A DNA stretch of 64,000 nt, from assembly GCA_958298945.1 (NCBI GenBank), contig OY282607.1, forward strand, positions 31,901,000 to 31,964,999. The letters are read 5' to 3'. The DNA comes from Atherix ibis (taxonomy: Eukaryota > Arthropoda > Insecta > Diptera > Athericidae). A model generated the notes under the pieces. The model searched no databases and was not told where the DNA came from. It saw only the letters and a list, made by a program, of their open reading frames with translations. Position numbers and translations under genes: made by a program. Below, in pieces: positions 48,716 to 61,640 of this stretch. Numbering within the stretch: the stretch's first letter is position 1; each line of letters starts with the position of its first letter.

Positions 48716-51030
48716 CTCTTTGAATCATGTTTTTTTCATGTATATAAAACAAACGTCACTAGATAAAAAAAAGATTGATTATTCTCAAAATTCAAATAAA
48801 CGCTTTTTTTTCTTCCAATTTGTCTCAATAAAACTAAATGAAATAAATTCACAACAACTTCCCTCCAAAATGTAGGAATAAATTGTACACAGTTGACCAA
48901 ATGTTGTTGAAAAATTATATTTTCAATTCGAAAATTGTTCAACCCCAAAATTTTCTACTCGTTGCCTAAACACATTCATTATTTTTCAAGTATGAGAATT
49001 TCAATGAACAAAAAATTGATTTTGTATTTTATAAAAAAAAACATTACATTTAAAGAACATTAAAATCATATAAAAAAATTGTAACAAAAAAAATGCATAC
49101 AAATTTATAAACTTCTTGTGTAATTTTCAATAAATTTTTTTGTCCATCATTGCGCAATTGTGGACAATATTTCAAGCCTTTTCCTTAAAAAAAGAAACAC
49201 AAAAAAAATAATTTAACGTAAAAAGGGTAAAACTTTCATTGGAGTATTTTTGTAATTTAATTTAGTTTATAGTGGCATCAATAAATTTTATCGTTTAGGC
49301 TTCGTTTAGTTCGATTTTATTGCTTTAATGTCGTTTCGTTCGATTTAACGCTTATCAGACGAGAGGGCTTTTTTTTCCTTCTGCGATATTCTTTAGTCTA
49401 CGATGAGCTGTAAACTTCCTTTATTGATCGATTGACATTTTTATTGGAGTTTTTTTTTATTTAAAAAAGATGTTCTTATTTTTTTATTTGGCCAGTCATA
49501 TGCCTTTCTCTTACGCTAACGTTTAACAATGATATTATTAGGGCCACTATATTAATAGGCAGAAGAAAAAAAATGCATACGAGGACACGTAATGGTCATC
49601 AACGATAATGCCAATCCCAATGACTTTTGGACAATTTAGAATGTGTGTACGACTGTGGATGGAATTGTACAGTTGGTCAAGTAAGGGTCGACAAGTAACT
49701 CTACTCGATCTGAAGCTGAACTTACCTGATGATTAATGCCGGGCAATACATTGATCTTTAAGTCCAAGTCACACAATCCGTACTATCTGAACTGAGAACA
49801 GTGGTGATCTTCATCTCATATCTATTAGCATTTGCGGTATTTCCAGATTTTTTATTTCTTCTTACAGTAGATATTTTATAGTAACTATGAAATATAGGAA
49901 ATTATGAGTAGATTACCAGGTGTAAAAAAAAATATATAAAATCGAATCGGGGAAGAGGGAATACTCATTGACAGGTTATGTATGCTGTGCTAAAGGAAGA
50001 ATTCACATTTTGACATGATGACATTATTCTAATAAATATTTTCCATTTGAAATGAATTTTCCGCAATTTGCACCAGTATGCTGAGTGCACAGAAAATGAA
50101 AACTTAACAAACTAGGCGTATTGCCGCGATTGCCTATGTTTTATGACAGGTTATCAAGTTTGGCTCAAGCAAAGATCTAAGATACTCACTTACTTGTTAA
50201 GTAAAATACTCGATGATACATTCTCGTACTTGTTGAATATACTATTCGTTTGCCTTGGAAGTAGTTTTTTCCGTAAATGTGGATTTAGATTCGAACGTGA
50301 CATAGTGTAGTGTATCTGCTGGTTTGCCTTCCTATGTTCGAGTACATGTGCTGCATAATTACAGATATTAATAAATGCGTTTCCTTTTTAATGCAAACAA
50401 GTCACTCTCTGATAGGTCTCTATGTCATTCTGAGTCTCGTAAGATAGACGACCAACGATCTGCTCGATGGACGATCAGTTCACATAAGACTGCGCAAAAC
50501 ATAAACGCAATTTCCAAATGAACAATTTCTTTATAGATTTATTCGTATCTTTTAGTGTTGATACTGTATTTATATCAAATGCATATTTATTATACGATCG
50601 AAAGTAGCTCTAGTTCAGAGGTTGATTCACCTGTGCCCTCGATTACCATAAAATGATCGTGAGAATTAGATCAGTGAACACTTTGAGGATTAAAATGCTA
50701 TGGTATCGGCTAAAGTTAATTTATAGATAGTTACTTAATCTTCTACGATATAATTTTAAGATTTTCTTATATTGATATTATTTATGTTTTTTTTTTATTG
50801 TTTAGCTAGAAATTATATAAGAGAAAACGGTAAAAATTGATAAATCTTATTTCTAGTTTATGCTGTAGGAACTTTTGTTAAAAGAATATTATTTGTATTA
50901 TGGCATATAAGCTAAAATCAATATTTATAATTTATAATGAAAAAGCTGAATTATTTGTTAAATATTTGGTAACTACTGTTGATTTGTATGACGATAAACA
51001 AATCACATACTAATAAAAGTTACAACAAAA
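48716..51030. other. Intronic stretch
   Basis: AT-rich from 48716 to 49300; more mixed composition 49560-50500. No open frame, terminal repeat or splice pair that I would defend. Confidence 0.45.
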
Positions 51031-51039
51031 CAATGTTCC

Positions 51040-51960
51040 CAATCCCTATGAGCCTTCTGAACTGAGATCTGCTATTCTTCGCCTTTCCAATTGAAAATTG
51101 TCCTGGTATCGATCTAATAACAGCTCTTATCTTGAAGCAAATTTCTAAAATAAATTTTAGTCCTTATTACATGAAAATAAACTTCTCTGGAAATACACTA
51201 TCTACATAATATCTTATTAGATTCATATCACTCCCAACGTCACTTTCAAGTAGTTAATACTATTTCAGCTAGAGTCCCACAAGGCAGTGTTTTTGGTCCG
51301 ATTTTATGTAACATTTATATCCACGACATCCCATCTGACTCTAAGACTTTCATTGTCCATACAATCCTTCATATAGCTTCTATTTATTTACAATCCCATA
51401 AAGATGAAGTGTGATTTAAAATGAACAGAAGAGTACTTTTACTCTTTACTAAGTCCTTAATAGCAATATGATTTTTCAATTAGCTAAAGTGCGTTACTTA
51501 GAATTTCATCTAGACAAAATATTAACGTGGACTAAAGAGACTTGTAACTTACAGACAACTACTTAGACTACTGGACAACCGTTCAAAATTCATCACAAAT
51601 AGAAAACTTTTAACCTACCATTTTGAACTTATGAGCATTAAAAAACCATTTTGAACTTATGGGCTTCAACGAAACAGTCCAGTTCCTACTGGAATTAGTT
51701 CTTACAATCCAAGACCCTCCGCAAAATTGGTAATCCCTTCTTTTATATTCATAATAATATAATGCATCGTGATTGTCATGTTTTCTTTGTTCAGGACCTT
51801 TTTTATAATTTCACTCGTAGGAGAACTTGCTTCTATTGCGATTCCTAAAAATACTAACCGCTGACTAAAGAGATTATTAGAATCTTCAGACTCTCATTAT
51901 TTGGAGACACCCCGATCGGTATTTACTGCTAATATTATATATTAATTTGTGATATAAATT
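51040..51960 (+). pseudogene. Jockey-like non-LTR reverse transcriptase remnant
   Basis: Three motifs in the correct order mark a reverse transcriptase: SELRSAILRLSN and NCPGIDLITALILKQIS (51050-51150), then ARVPQGSVFGPILCNIYIHD (51268-51327, the conserved GVPQGSVLGP block), then RYLEFHLDKILTW (51491-51529, family YLGVxLDxxLTW). The FADDTA catalytic box between the last two is destroyed. Stops and frame changes are frequent. A 28-bp tandem repeat (CCATTTTGAACTTATG, 51618 and 51646) lies in the 3' part. No endonuclease domain or poly-A tail was recognised, so the remnant is 5'-truncated. Confidence 0.85.
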
Positions 51961-52809
51961 TACTTATTACAATATATTTTTAGTTATAATTTCTATTACA
52001 AAATGCAAAAAAAATTCATAGATTCCCATTGGAGTTCTGTAGAAATTCCAAATAAATTTGTTCTGTTAAATTTTCCAGTATTTTGTAATTCTTATTTCTG
52101 ATCGCAAATTACGAGTACTAAAGGACATAAAAATAAGACTTTCACATATTTTCCTTATCACCAAATTGTTTTAATATCAGAATTTTTTCTAATAAACTAA
52201 GTGTTAAGCTTTACAGTTTACAGTGATGATCATCATATTCGCATATGTCATACGAAAAGGTTTGAGTAGTGCGTGTCAGTAAATAATTTTCTATGTTCAA
52301 TTCATGCTTGATGAATTACATAATTTTATGTTTCTACCGAGACACTCATAGTATACAATAATTTACAGAAAAGTTTACATATGTTTAGTTAATGTCTTTA
52401 AATATAATATCAAATCGTCTTTATTCGTTTATTTTTGCATGCACAGCTTATTTATTCAATCTACACGCAACTCCATCTCTTGGAATTGAGTGTACTCAAA
52501 ATATCAACAATTTTTAACTAATGATCATTTATTTCTTCAGTTGCTTTAATTTTAAATTGTTTCGCTCATATTAGGAAAGCAGTGTTTTTTGCAAATTTTT
52601 TTTTATTATTATACAATATAAATGTTGCTTTGATTTTATTGATATTGTAGATAAGATGTTATGCAATAAATACAAAACTTACTAAAAATACATTTAAAGT
52701 TCAGATTCATTATATTGCTTAAACTCGACGGGTGTGTTTTTAAAACTCTAAACTATAAGGATTATCTCGAAAAACACAATATTCTCCAAGATCTTATTAA
52801 AAAAAGTCC
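51961..52809. other. AT-rich intronic stretch
   Basis: Nothing recognised. Confidence 0.5.
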
Positions 52810-53385
52810 AAAAGTGTTAAATGGTGCGATGTACGAGGACAATTTACATGCCCACATTTCGAAACTATGCGTCTTAGGAACTTTTTGTGCAATAAGGCCA
52901 AAATTTGTTATATTGTGTAGGTTGTGGCATCGCCTTGTTGACTAAACTAACAAGGTCCAGATTAAAATTTTGAAGTTCATACCAAAAAGAGTTGGTTATC
53001 AAACGGTCATAGCGATCAGAACTAACAGTAACCGTCTTTTGTTCTTCAAATAAAAACGGACCAATACCACCTTCAGGCCAAATGGGATTTTCACGGATAC
53101 AATGGCTCTGCCAAAGTCACTTTTTGTTTTCGAAGAGCACCATATATGGCTATTTTATTTACTGACGTATCTATTGCTTGCAAGAAGTGAGCCTCATCGC
53201 TGTAGAAAAAACACGTGGCTCCGCTAGAGTCCGTCGTTTTTTTTCAGTTTAAATGCGTTTTTTGATTGTTAATCGATCGATTCATAATAAAATATTGCAA
53301 ATCTTAAATTATAAAAAAAAAATATTTTGGATGCCATATTTGTTTGATAGCTGTCAAAAGACAGAGCTGCACTTTCCGATACTTA
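52810..53385 (-). mobile_element. WPPRSCDL-family relic, copy H
   Basis: The 5' side (right) has GACAGCTATCAAAC-type subterminal sequence near 53350 and AGAGCTGCACTTTCC. The body keeps degraded transposase pieces (reverse of CCAATACCACCTTCAGGCC, about 53075, in the GP(Y/F)FF region; reverse of CAAAATTTGTTATATTGTG near 52905). The 3' terminus is lost. Confidence 0.7.
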
Positions 53386-55029
53386 CGATGATCCCCATCC
53401 AAACTTATGTTTTGATATTTGGAACTAATACGATCGTGACAGTAGCGATCGTATCTTATCGAATTAATTATTTTGCGATGTACATAATTAAAAAAGCATA
53501 AGGGATTTTATATTCTCCTGAAGTTGACCGATATCTACCGATGTTATTTATTTTATTTTATAATTTAAATAAGCTAATGACCTGTCATATTGATATTGGC
53601 GTACTTAAGTCGATCTTTATAATAAAAATATCAAAACGTCAACTTGCTGTGATATGATACAAGCGAATCCGGTTATTTCAGGAATCAGGAAGAGATTTTT
53701 TGTTACATGTGCATTGAGTGTAGATTCAAGTGATCGATATGTCCATTAGAATTTGTCACACATTTTTGAACACATGGGAAAGTTAGTCTGGTATCTTGTC
53801 CAACATATACCAATTAATTAGTGTATATTCAATTGCGATTTCCGAACATTTTTCTCATATTTATCGTAAGTATTGGCATACATTAAATAGTAGAGAATTT
53901 AAGTATATCAGGTGATTTTTAAGAAATATTTCCCATGATCATGAACGATCTACGATAGTATTATTTTTTGGTATTTATTTTGGAAACAGACTATTTAAAC
54001 GTAAATTAAAATTATTCTTACCTTTTAAGAGAAGTAATCTGACTTTCTCTTATATAAAAATTGTTTTCTTTTTAAGAAAAAATCATATTTCTAATATTGA
54101 AAATTTATTTTAAGCCTAATCCAATACTACAAATCTCTTTTTCTGCTCAACCAAAATTTATCATTTATTTTTAATTAAATTCAAAAAAAAAACAAAACAG
54201 AGTGTTAAAAAAATATAGTAAAAACCATATTAAAAAGGTAAATTTCGTAGACTGACTTTTATGACTAAGAATCATCAGCACGTGTATTATTTGAAAATTC
54301 TAACAGGTGTTGACTTCGAATAAATCTTTGGGCATAAATATTTTTTTTGTGTGTAATTATTTGGATAGAAAAAAAAAACATTTTTGAGAAATATAAGGAA
54401 AATATGAAATAATAATAACTTATGATTATAGAAGAAAATGAATTAAAAACTAATCACAGAAGTCCTCTTTTCGTTTATGCCAAAATGTGAGCACACGTAA
54501 AGGAAAAGCAGTTAATTCAAGGTAACTTTCAGAAATCCCATTAAAGTCACATTAATTTAAAAAGTCAGTGATGCGTCGGTTCGATTCACTCTGGAAATTT
54601 TTATCTAGATTTATAATGAATTATTGCGACTGTATGTCTGGGCACTTGGAAGCTAAATCTAACCTGAATGTTTTCTTATGTAGAGCAGCCTTAGAAGTTA
54701 GTTGGCTGGTTGTATGAGAGTTCCGAGTATGTGTGTTCGTATTATGGTAAGTGAGTTCTGTGAATTCATTAGAGAGGTAGTGATGACATCCCCCAGTAAC
54801 TCTAAACTAACAAACAACGATGTTAATTTCATGTTTCTGATTTTATATGTTCATTATCGACAAGAAATTTCCAACTACTCAACATTGATGAATGATCCAA
54901 GAAATCCCTAATGAATCTGACCATGATGGTCGAGTGCGATCTTCTTCCTTTGTTATTTTTTTAGCCAAATCTTCTCATTATATTATATATAGATTATATT
55001 GTAATGATATTCAAATGTCTATCACAACA
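53386..55029. other. Intronic stretch
   Basis: No gene or transposon recognised. The frame at 54702-54911 (+) has no known motif. Confidence 0.45.
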
Positions 55030-55335
55030 ACTCCTGCAGGACTCGAAACGTTTGAGGTAATATTTTACTAAAAGATTTTTGCACAGATTTCCGGCTGTAA
55101 TTCGGTAATTACTTGAGCAATGTTAGTTTTTAAATGCTCTAAAGTTGCAAGATTATCTACGTAAACACGATTTTTTGCCTAGATTTACAAAAAAAGTTCA
55201 ATGGTATCAAATCACCGATATTGGAGGTTAATTGATATTAAAAAATCTCAAAATTATGTATCCTGGGAACGGGGTGCATATCACACCTGCGACCCAAAAT
55301 GCACGACCCAAAACTTTTCGGTTAATTGCGGATTT
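55030..55335 (-). mobile_element. WPPRSCDL-family relic, copy I (3' part)
   Basis: GGACTCGAAACGTTTGAGGT, CCGGCTGTAATTCGGTAATT and AATGGTATCAAATC…GATATTGGAGGTTAATTGA match the minus-strand 3' part of the family, including the degenerate WPP-SCDLxP region at about 55200-55235. The 5' end is not visible. Confidence 0.75.
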
Positions 55336-57689
55336 TCAGAAAAATAAGTCCTAGGTAACGGACATCCGTTTTTTTTTAGAATATAACCACAATTAAGGAT
55401 TATCTCATGAGCCTGTTCTCGGCAAAATGTAAAAGTAATGTGAACACATTTTTGCTTATTCACCTTTTCTCTCCATATTTTGAACTAGGGCCCTACGAAG
55501 TTGATGTGGTTTTCTAAAATTGTAGTGACTGTGAAAAGATTTGTATACTGGATAAAGATGCCTGAATTGTCGGCATGTGTTGCGGTTAGCATATTATTAT
55601 GATAAGAAATACCATATTTATAAATGTAATAAAGAATTGGACTCAGGTGGCAATCCTGAGGAATGCTTATTAAACTTGAAAGCAAAATATTCATTTACTA
55701 ATAAGTATTTAAGAAGAAAAATTCGAAAAAATATATTTAAAAAAAAATTTTATTATTTTAAAAATTCTGGAGGGAAAAATTTGTTAGGGGGAGGGGGGGG
55801 CGGAGGAGGGGGGGTTGACTGAGGAACCCTTTTAATATTTAAAAATAATCATTTATTATTTTCAAAATTCTATAAGTAAAATAACTTCTGTGGAATTTTT
55901 ACAAAGAATGCAAAATTTCCTTTTTATGTTTTCTTAAAGTTAAAATATGCTGATTAGTTCTACTCTGTTGTTAAGAATATTAATTTTAATTAATATAAAA
56001 TAGTTTTAATTATAAACCAAATAAGAGAAGATTAATTATAAATTCATATCTTATATGAATAATAAATAAAGATAAATTTTGTTTTTTTAGTATTTTTGAA
56101 ACTGTTTTTATATTATGAAATTTTTAAAAGGATTGATTTAATGGAATGAATTTTTAATTTTTATTTTCGAAAATTCATCGTTCAATATAAGATCAGATAT
56201 GTTAAGAAATGAAAAAGGAAAATAGAAAAAGAAAATTTTTATGAAGAAAAACTCTTTTGAAAAATGTAAACAAACGTGATTCTCTAACTACCCGGTTCGC
56301 TCATCTACCTTAGATATTTGGGTCCCTTTCAAAGATGTTCTATATGTATTGGGTCCCTTTTAAAGTATATTCCGTATATGCTACTAAGGCACCGTTTTCT
56401 TCTGCACTACCACCACACGCAAATATGCATTTTTTCACCCAATGTGAACGCCTAAGAATGCATGATTGCAGCGTGAAAATTGCAATGAAATCTTCCAGCG
56501 AATACTGAAACGTTTGTTTGATCTTCACCGTCATTGTTGTTTTCATCTCATCTGCAATGCGTTGCAATGCAATACCATGCAATGGTTAGTTGTTACTTTC
56601 CGCCCTTTTCCTGTGCTTGTAAAAAATGTCCACCTCAGCTGTGATTATGGATATTCCTATATGCATTTGGCGGAAAAGAGGTCCCTCCTTTATGAAAGGT
56701 AAAAATCACAATAATTTCTTTAGGAAGTTACTATTGAATATCTGGTGATGCTGAAATAAAGTTTTGATGGCAATAACTACCGTTTTTACGAATCCATCCA
56801 ACGCACACGGACTTGACCATTTTGGAGTCTCTGAAATCGGATTTAGGTTGCGCAAATGCCATTCAACATTCATCCCCGAACAAGATATAGTTGCTCGCGA
56901 AAATTTTTCGATCGCATTTTTCACTCAAACAGTATCAGCGTTTCTGTTCATTCCAATCGTTTTATGTTAACCGAAATATGTCCTCGTGGTATTCAATGAA
57001 TCCTCATTGTTTTGCCCTTTTTGCTTCCGACTCAAGCAACTACGAGTATAAGATAGAAAAAGCGAAATTCTATCATTTCATGGTGTATATATTCGTAAAT
57101 CTGTTGCAGAAAAATTGTCATTGTACTCGCATCGTAATCTGGTTCTTCTTAGTAGAGTGGTAGAGTAATCAGAGGATTGGCTACCTTTTTCTAATAAAAT
57201 ATCTTCTTTTTGGTACTGAATTTGATTTAAATATAAATTTTTAAAGGTTGCATTTTTAATTAATATGTAAACAACGATCGTGTTAAGTATTTTCCCTTTT
57301 AGCATATATGAACATAATTATGAATCTGTCAAATCAGAAATGGACTTTTGGAGGATCATTTCTTCACAGTCAATTTGAAAAATGAAAATAGTTAGTCCTC
57401 AGTTTTTTTAATAATAAGTGTCATTTTATTAATATGTATCCCATTATTCTGTTATTAAATACAGCACGAGCAATGAAAATATCTTATTTACTTAAATTTT
57501 TTTAGAAAATAAAAAATAATTTTTGGTAATTAAAATTTTATTAATAAAATATTAGCAAGATGATTGATGTCATCATTACTTGTATTATACACGAAGTAAA
57601 TTTGTTTGTTTTTGTATACGAAATGTGGCAGAAAAATAACAACTCATTATAAAAATTTTATCTTATTTTTATACTCATTTCAAGTAGTT
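55336..57689. other. Intronic stretch with a G-rich tract
   Basis: The G tract at 55787-55814 (GGGGGAGGGGGGGG C GGA GGA GGGGGGG) could form a G-quadruplex. At 56318-56367 TTGGGTCCCTTT is repeated about 30 bp apart. 56280-57150 is GC-balanced with several short frames on both strands and may be an unknown transposon, but no motif is recognisable. Confidence 0.5.
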
Positions 57690-58475
57690 TTCTTGGGTAA
57701 CTATGCATCGTTATTTGCACTCTGCGTAGCGGTGTTGGCATTGCTTTTAGATCCTCAGTCACACCCTTTTGTATGTTAACAACAGTACCAATGTGACATC
57801 CTTTCAAGTGTTTTTTAATCTTGGAGAACAAAAACAGTCACACTGACACATATCAGGTAGATAAGGGGTTGGTGGAGCAACCACTATGAAGAGAAAGAAT
57901 TTTTTCTTCATTTCGTAAAACTTGGTTGACTGTTAGTTCTGGAAGCACAAATTCTATGTGAGCAATCTTCTTACTGTCAAAAACAAAAACATTATTTTTG
58001 ATTTGCTTATTAAAGCTTTCTTTGAACGGGGAGATTTATCAGTGTGACACTCTTCACTTTAACATTTTATTTCTGAATCTAAATTGAAAGTTTTTAAATT
58101 GTCACCAAAGATAATATAACTGAAGAAATCAAGGTCAATTTCCATTCTGTCGAGAAGGTCAGGGGTTTCTGTTTAATCGTTAGGTATTTGGGACTCTCTT
58201 GACGCACAATATTTCTCATGCCCAAATTGGAACCGATTCAAATTTAACTCACTGCTCATCAGCTTCAATGTTAGTCGACGATCTAACCTCACAAAAACTA
58301 TTCATCGTTCCAAAATTTTGATACGCTGCTTCTCGGACCTGCTGTTACAATGCTTTATATACCCATAAACTCATTGTAACTTTTCCTAAGTCAAATTCGC
58401 GGATTCAATAAACTTACGATATAATTTAATGGCACATCCTTGCTCCATTTTTCTTAACGCACTGCAAAAAAAACA
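57690..58475 (-). mobile_element. Second mariner family, near-complete decayed copy
   Basis: On the minus strand: MEQGCAIKLYRKFIESANLT starts at about 58450 (family start MEQRCAIKF…), then KLQ-VYGYIKH, VRLDRRLTLKLMSSELNLNR at about 58230-58300, LDRMEIDLDFFS at about 58140 and a degraded catalytic half ending near 57700. This copy preserves most of the N-terminal DNA-binding region. Its 5' flank to 58520 (AACTTCATATATGACGC) matches the 5' flank of the copy at 62385 in inverse orientation. Confidence 0.85.
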
Positions 58476-58716
58476 ACTTCATATATGACGCTTTATATAG
58501 TAGCGTAGGTACCAGATTAGGTGGAAAGTTGTAGTTTACGTCTAGGAGGGACAAGTTGTGTTGAGGGAAAGTCCTTTCTAGACGTATACTACAAGTTACA
58601 GATCACTCTAAGTAATGCCAGAAATGGAATAATTGTCGAAGTCTATTGGGGGCTCTAGTAGGGGGCGATACAAATGAACGGAATACCACTCGAAGAGAAA
58701 TTTCAAGTGTCACTTG

Positions 58717-58774
58717 TATCCTCTCTGGTAACCATACTCGAGAAAAGAAGCGAGTATGGTTACCAGAAAGGATA
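58717..58774. repeat. Near-perfect 24-bp hairpin
   Basis: The left arm is TATCCTCTCTGGTAACCATA plus CTCG (58717-58740); the right arm is its reverse complement with one mismatch (58751-58774); the loop is AGAAAAGAAG. It touches the start of the 399-bp tandem duplication. Confidence 0.95.
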
Positions 58775-58777
58775 TTA

Positions 58778-59585
58778 TGGGTGAAGGCGATATGGCCAAT
58801 TCGGATTCTAAGTCATTTACGTGCCCGAAAGTTCGGTAAGGTTGTTGAGTAATTTTTTTTTGGTTGTTAGAAAAGTCGCTATAAATGGCAAGAGGTCTCA
58901 AAATTCCAAATATGCCTCAAAAGGAAAGTAGTGGAAGACGGAGAGTTTATTCCGTGAGGCTCTCAGCACTTTCGTTGCCCAAAATTCGTACATGTCCCGT
59001 AATCAACACTCCCATTATGAAGTAAACTATCTCAAATCAAGTTAAATACATGATCATTAAATGACCGCCAGATGGTGCTAGATCGATTAACTTTTAATCT
59101 CAATTTCAAGTGTTCTTTAAGAAAAAATTTTGCTTCCCGCATAAATTTTTGCATCAAAGTATAAAGTTTTGTGTTATGGTTGGGCGCGGTATGACCAATT
59201 CGTATTCTAAGCCATTTACGTGCCAGAAAGTTCGGTAAGGTTGTTGAGTAATTTTTTTTTTTGGTTGTTAGAAAAGTCGCTATAAATGGCTAGAAATCTC
59301 AAAATTTTAAATATGCCTCAAAAGTTGCGATTTTGATTAATGTTTACCATAACTGAAAGTAGTGGACGGCGGAGATATTATTCCGTCAGGCTCGAAATTC
59401 TCATATGTCCCGTAATCTAACGTAATTCGACATCCCAATCTCGACCAAGCTAAATACATGATCATTAAATAGGCCACCAGATGGCTTTAAAATCGATTAA
59501 CTTTTAATTTCAATTTCAAGTGTTCTTTAAAAAAAAATTTTGCTTTCCGCATAAATTTTTGCATCAAAGTTTAGGGTTTTGTGTC
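58778..59585. repeat. Tandem duplication, ~399-bp unit
   Basis: Copy 1 is about 58778-59176 and copy 2 about 59177-59585. Shared landmarks are offset by 399: CCAATTCG (58796 and 59195), CCATTTACGTGCC-type, GTTCGGTAAGGTTGTTGAGT, AAAAGTCGCTATAAATGGC, CATGATCATTAAAT and TTTGCATCAAAGT. Short indels distinguish the copies. No coding potential. Confidence 0.93.
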
Positions 59586-59839
59586 ATTCAGCTTATATTG
59601 TAATTAACATAATTCAATTCGTTTATTTTCCTACAAAGTAAGCTAATTTTATTACCAAATCCATAGTAAATTAGTTTAGTTTACGACCAACCATCAATAT
59701 ATTTTGTAGTTATGTACGTACGTTGAGTAAAAAAACAATAAAAAAAAAACTGTTTGTCTTGGCAAGGGTGAGGGGGGGATTCAGTCGACTAGGCTTTTGT
59801 ACATTGTTTGCGATTGATGATCACACATTTTCCTCGTAC

Positions 59840-60310
59840 GAATATAAGCCGGCAGTGCATATTTTTCGCATGGCAGCTCTTGCGTAACGTGCGCACTCTC
59901 TCGGCATTCTAAAACTCACTTCGGTTGAGGCGGTTGTGCATACTAACGGCGTACTGGAGTTCGATCGTGTCCACCTATGCGTGTGTGTCAGTTCATCCGT
60001 TCTGAACTGTTCCTTATCCCCTGCCCGATTCTTCGTCTCTGTCTAATTTGACTTCAGCGTATATTATTGAGCAATTGTTACTATAAACTTTCTTTCATGA
60101 ATTAACAAAATAGCAGCGATCATTTTGCGTGTAGTACCGCGCAATAGAACTTGTAGCAATCAGCAATAACAGTATACAGTCTATTCCATATAATGTGGCC
60201 TATTAAAAGTCTTTGGAGATAGGAAAAAAATGAACTAAAAAAAAGGAACAACCAGCAAATCTAATGTAGATCTATTGTAGAAAAAAAAACCATACACACA
60301 TTGTCAATGC
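59840..60310 (+). promoter_or_regulatory. Candidate core promoter and 5' exon
   Basis: A GC-balanced block (59750-60200) inside AT-rich DNA contains TATAAGCC (59842), GA/CT-rich GCGCACTCTCTCGG (59893), and a perfect fly-type initiator TCAGTTC (59988-59994). Downstream, leader-like sequence without repeats runs to a good donor, GCG|GTAAGAATA, at about 60309. The combination resembles the first noncoding exon of a + strand gene. There is no DPE at the expected distance from the initiator and no ORF, so it could also be an enhancer or an unknown repeat. Confidence 0.3.
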
Positions 60311-61554
60311 GGTAAGAATAAATATAAAAAAATTCCATTTTCCTATGCGTGCACACCTTCTGATAGTGAATTTATTGTATTTCCTTTCGTTTTGTAATTT
60401 TTTGTAGTTTTTAACGATTTTTTTTTACTACCGTGTTACCAGTGAATAGGTGCGCCAATGTTTAGGCAACTTCTTAAGGGTGCATTGTCTTTTGTTAAGG
60501 TTCTCAAGCTAAATCAGATTGCGCATGTCTTCCGTGTTTTAAAAAATCCAAAAAAAAAAAAATTGTCAAATTTAATTCAACTTTTTTTGTTATTATTATA
60601 TAAAGCGGAAATGTCAACCAAGAAAAAAAAACCAACTTTTATTTTCTGTCGTTTGATGATGATTATTTTAGTATTGAAGGGAGACACTTATTATTTAGTT
60701 ATTGCCAAATTAATGGTTTTGTTACTGAAGAAAGTGTTTTCCAATACTTTAAAACAGAAAAATTCATAATATTAATTGAAAACAGGACTTTTTTTTTTAA
60801 AACCTCCTAAACTTTTTTTTAAGAAAATTCCAATTTATGAGAAACAATATTAATCTAAGATAGTTTTAACAAAGTTAAGTCTATTATAAAAAAAAATCAT
60901 ATGCAACGCCATCTGATTAGGTCAGTATTTGAATGTAACTCCATGTCTAAGGGTTTGGGGTCTGAATTTCCATTTTTGATAGACATGCCGAGTCGGATGA
61001 ACTGACGGGTATTCGCTTAAAGCATGACTCTAGGCCGGACATAAATCATTCGAGCGTTTATTTTTCCATTGCCATTTGGGAAAAACTTGTTGCGTGTTTT
61101 GTAAATTTTTCATTAAAAATAATAATAAAAATGAAAATATCTATACAAAAGGTAGGAATACAAAGTAAAAAAACGAATTGTTTCCTTCAGTTATTAAGTA
61201 ACTTGACTGACAACAAGCCGACTAACTCAGCTACAAAATTGCTGGCAGTTTTTGAATAAACTTCGATAATAATAATGACGACGATTGTAATGTTTCACTG
61301 GATTCTGTACTTACGACTATATTCATCATAGTGTGCACATGGATCGTTGCTACTATATATTCAGTTTCATTGAATAGAATACCATATCTCTCCACTCAAT
61401 ATTACTTAATAAGTTCAAATCAAATCTTTATTCTATTCTGATATTGATTCCGAAAAGAGATATTGGACCATATCTGTTAATATATTCATAATCTGCATAA
61501 AAAGTTTACTATTTAAATTTTGAATAAAATTTCTCATTGGAGTTATTCCAAGCT
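60311..61554. other. AT-rich intronic stretch
   Basis: A 103-codon ATG frame (60458-60769, +) is Lys/Leu-rich and crosses A-runs; no domain recognised and no splice context, so not called as a gene. Confidence 0.45.
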
Positions 61555-61640
61555 TATTTTTTGGAAATTTTTCAACATAATCGGAGAAAAAATTATTCCT
61601 TTTGGAACTTTTTCAACATAATCGGATAAAAAATGATTAA
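61555..61640. repeat. 41-bp tandem repeat
   Basis: TTGGAA(A/C)TTTTTCAACATAA followed by TCGGA(G/T)AAAAAA occurs at 61561 and again at 61602. Confidence 0.85.

Noticed and set aside
58717..58774. Hairpin as an annotated microRNA
   Set aside because: Fold alone is insufficient; no seed I recognise, and the long G-U-free pairing looks more like an inverted duplication.
60458..60769. 103-codon ATG frame rich in Lys and Leu
   Set aside because: It crosses A-runs where any frame reads Lys, and an alternative frame is equally open for much of its length.
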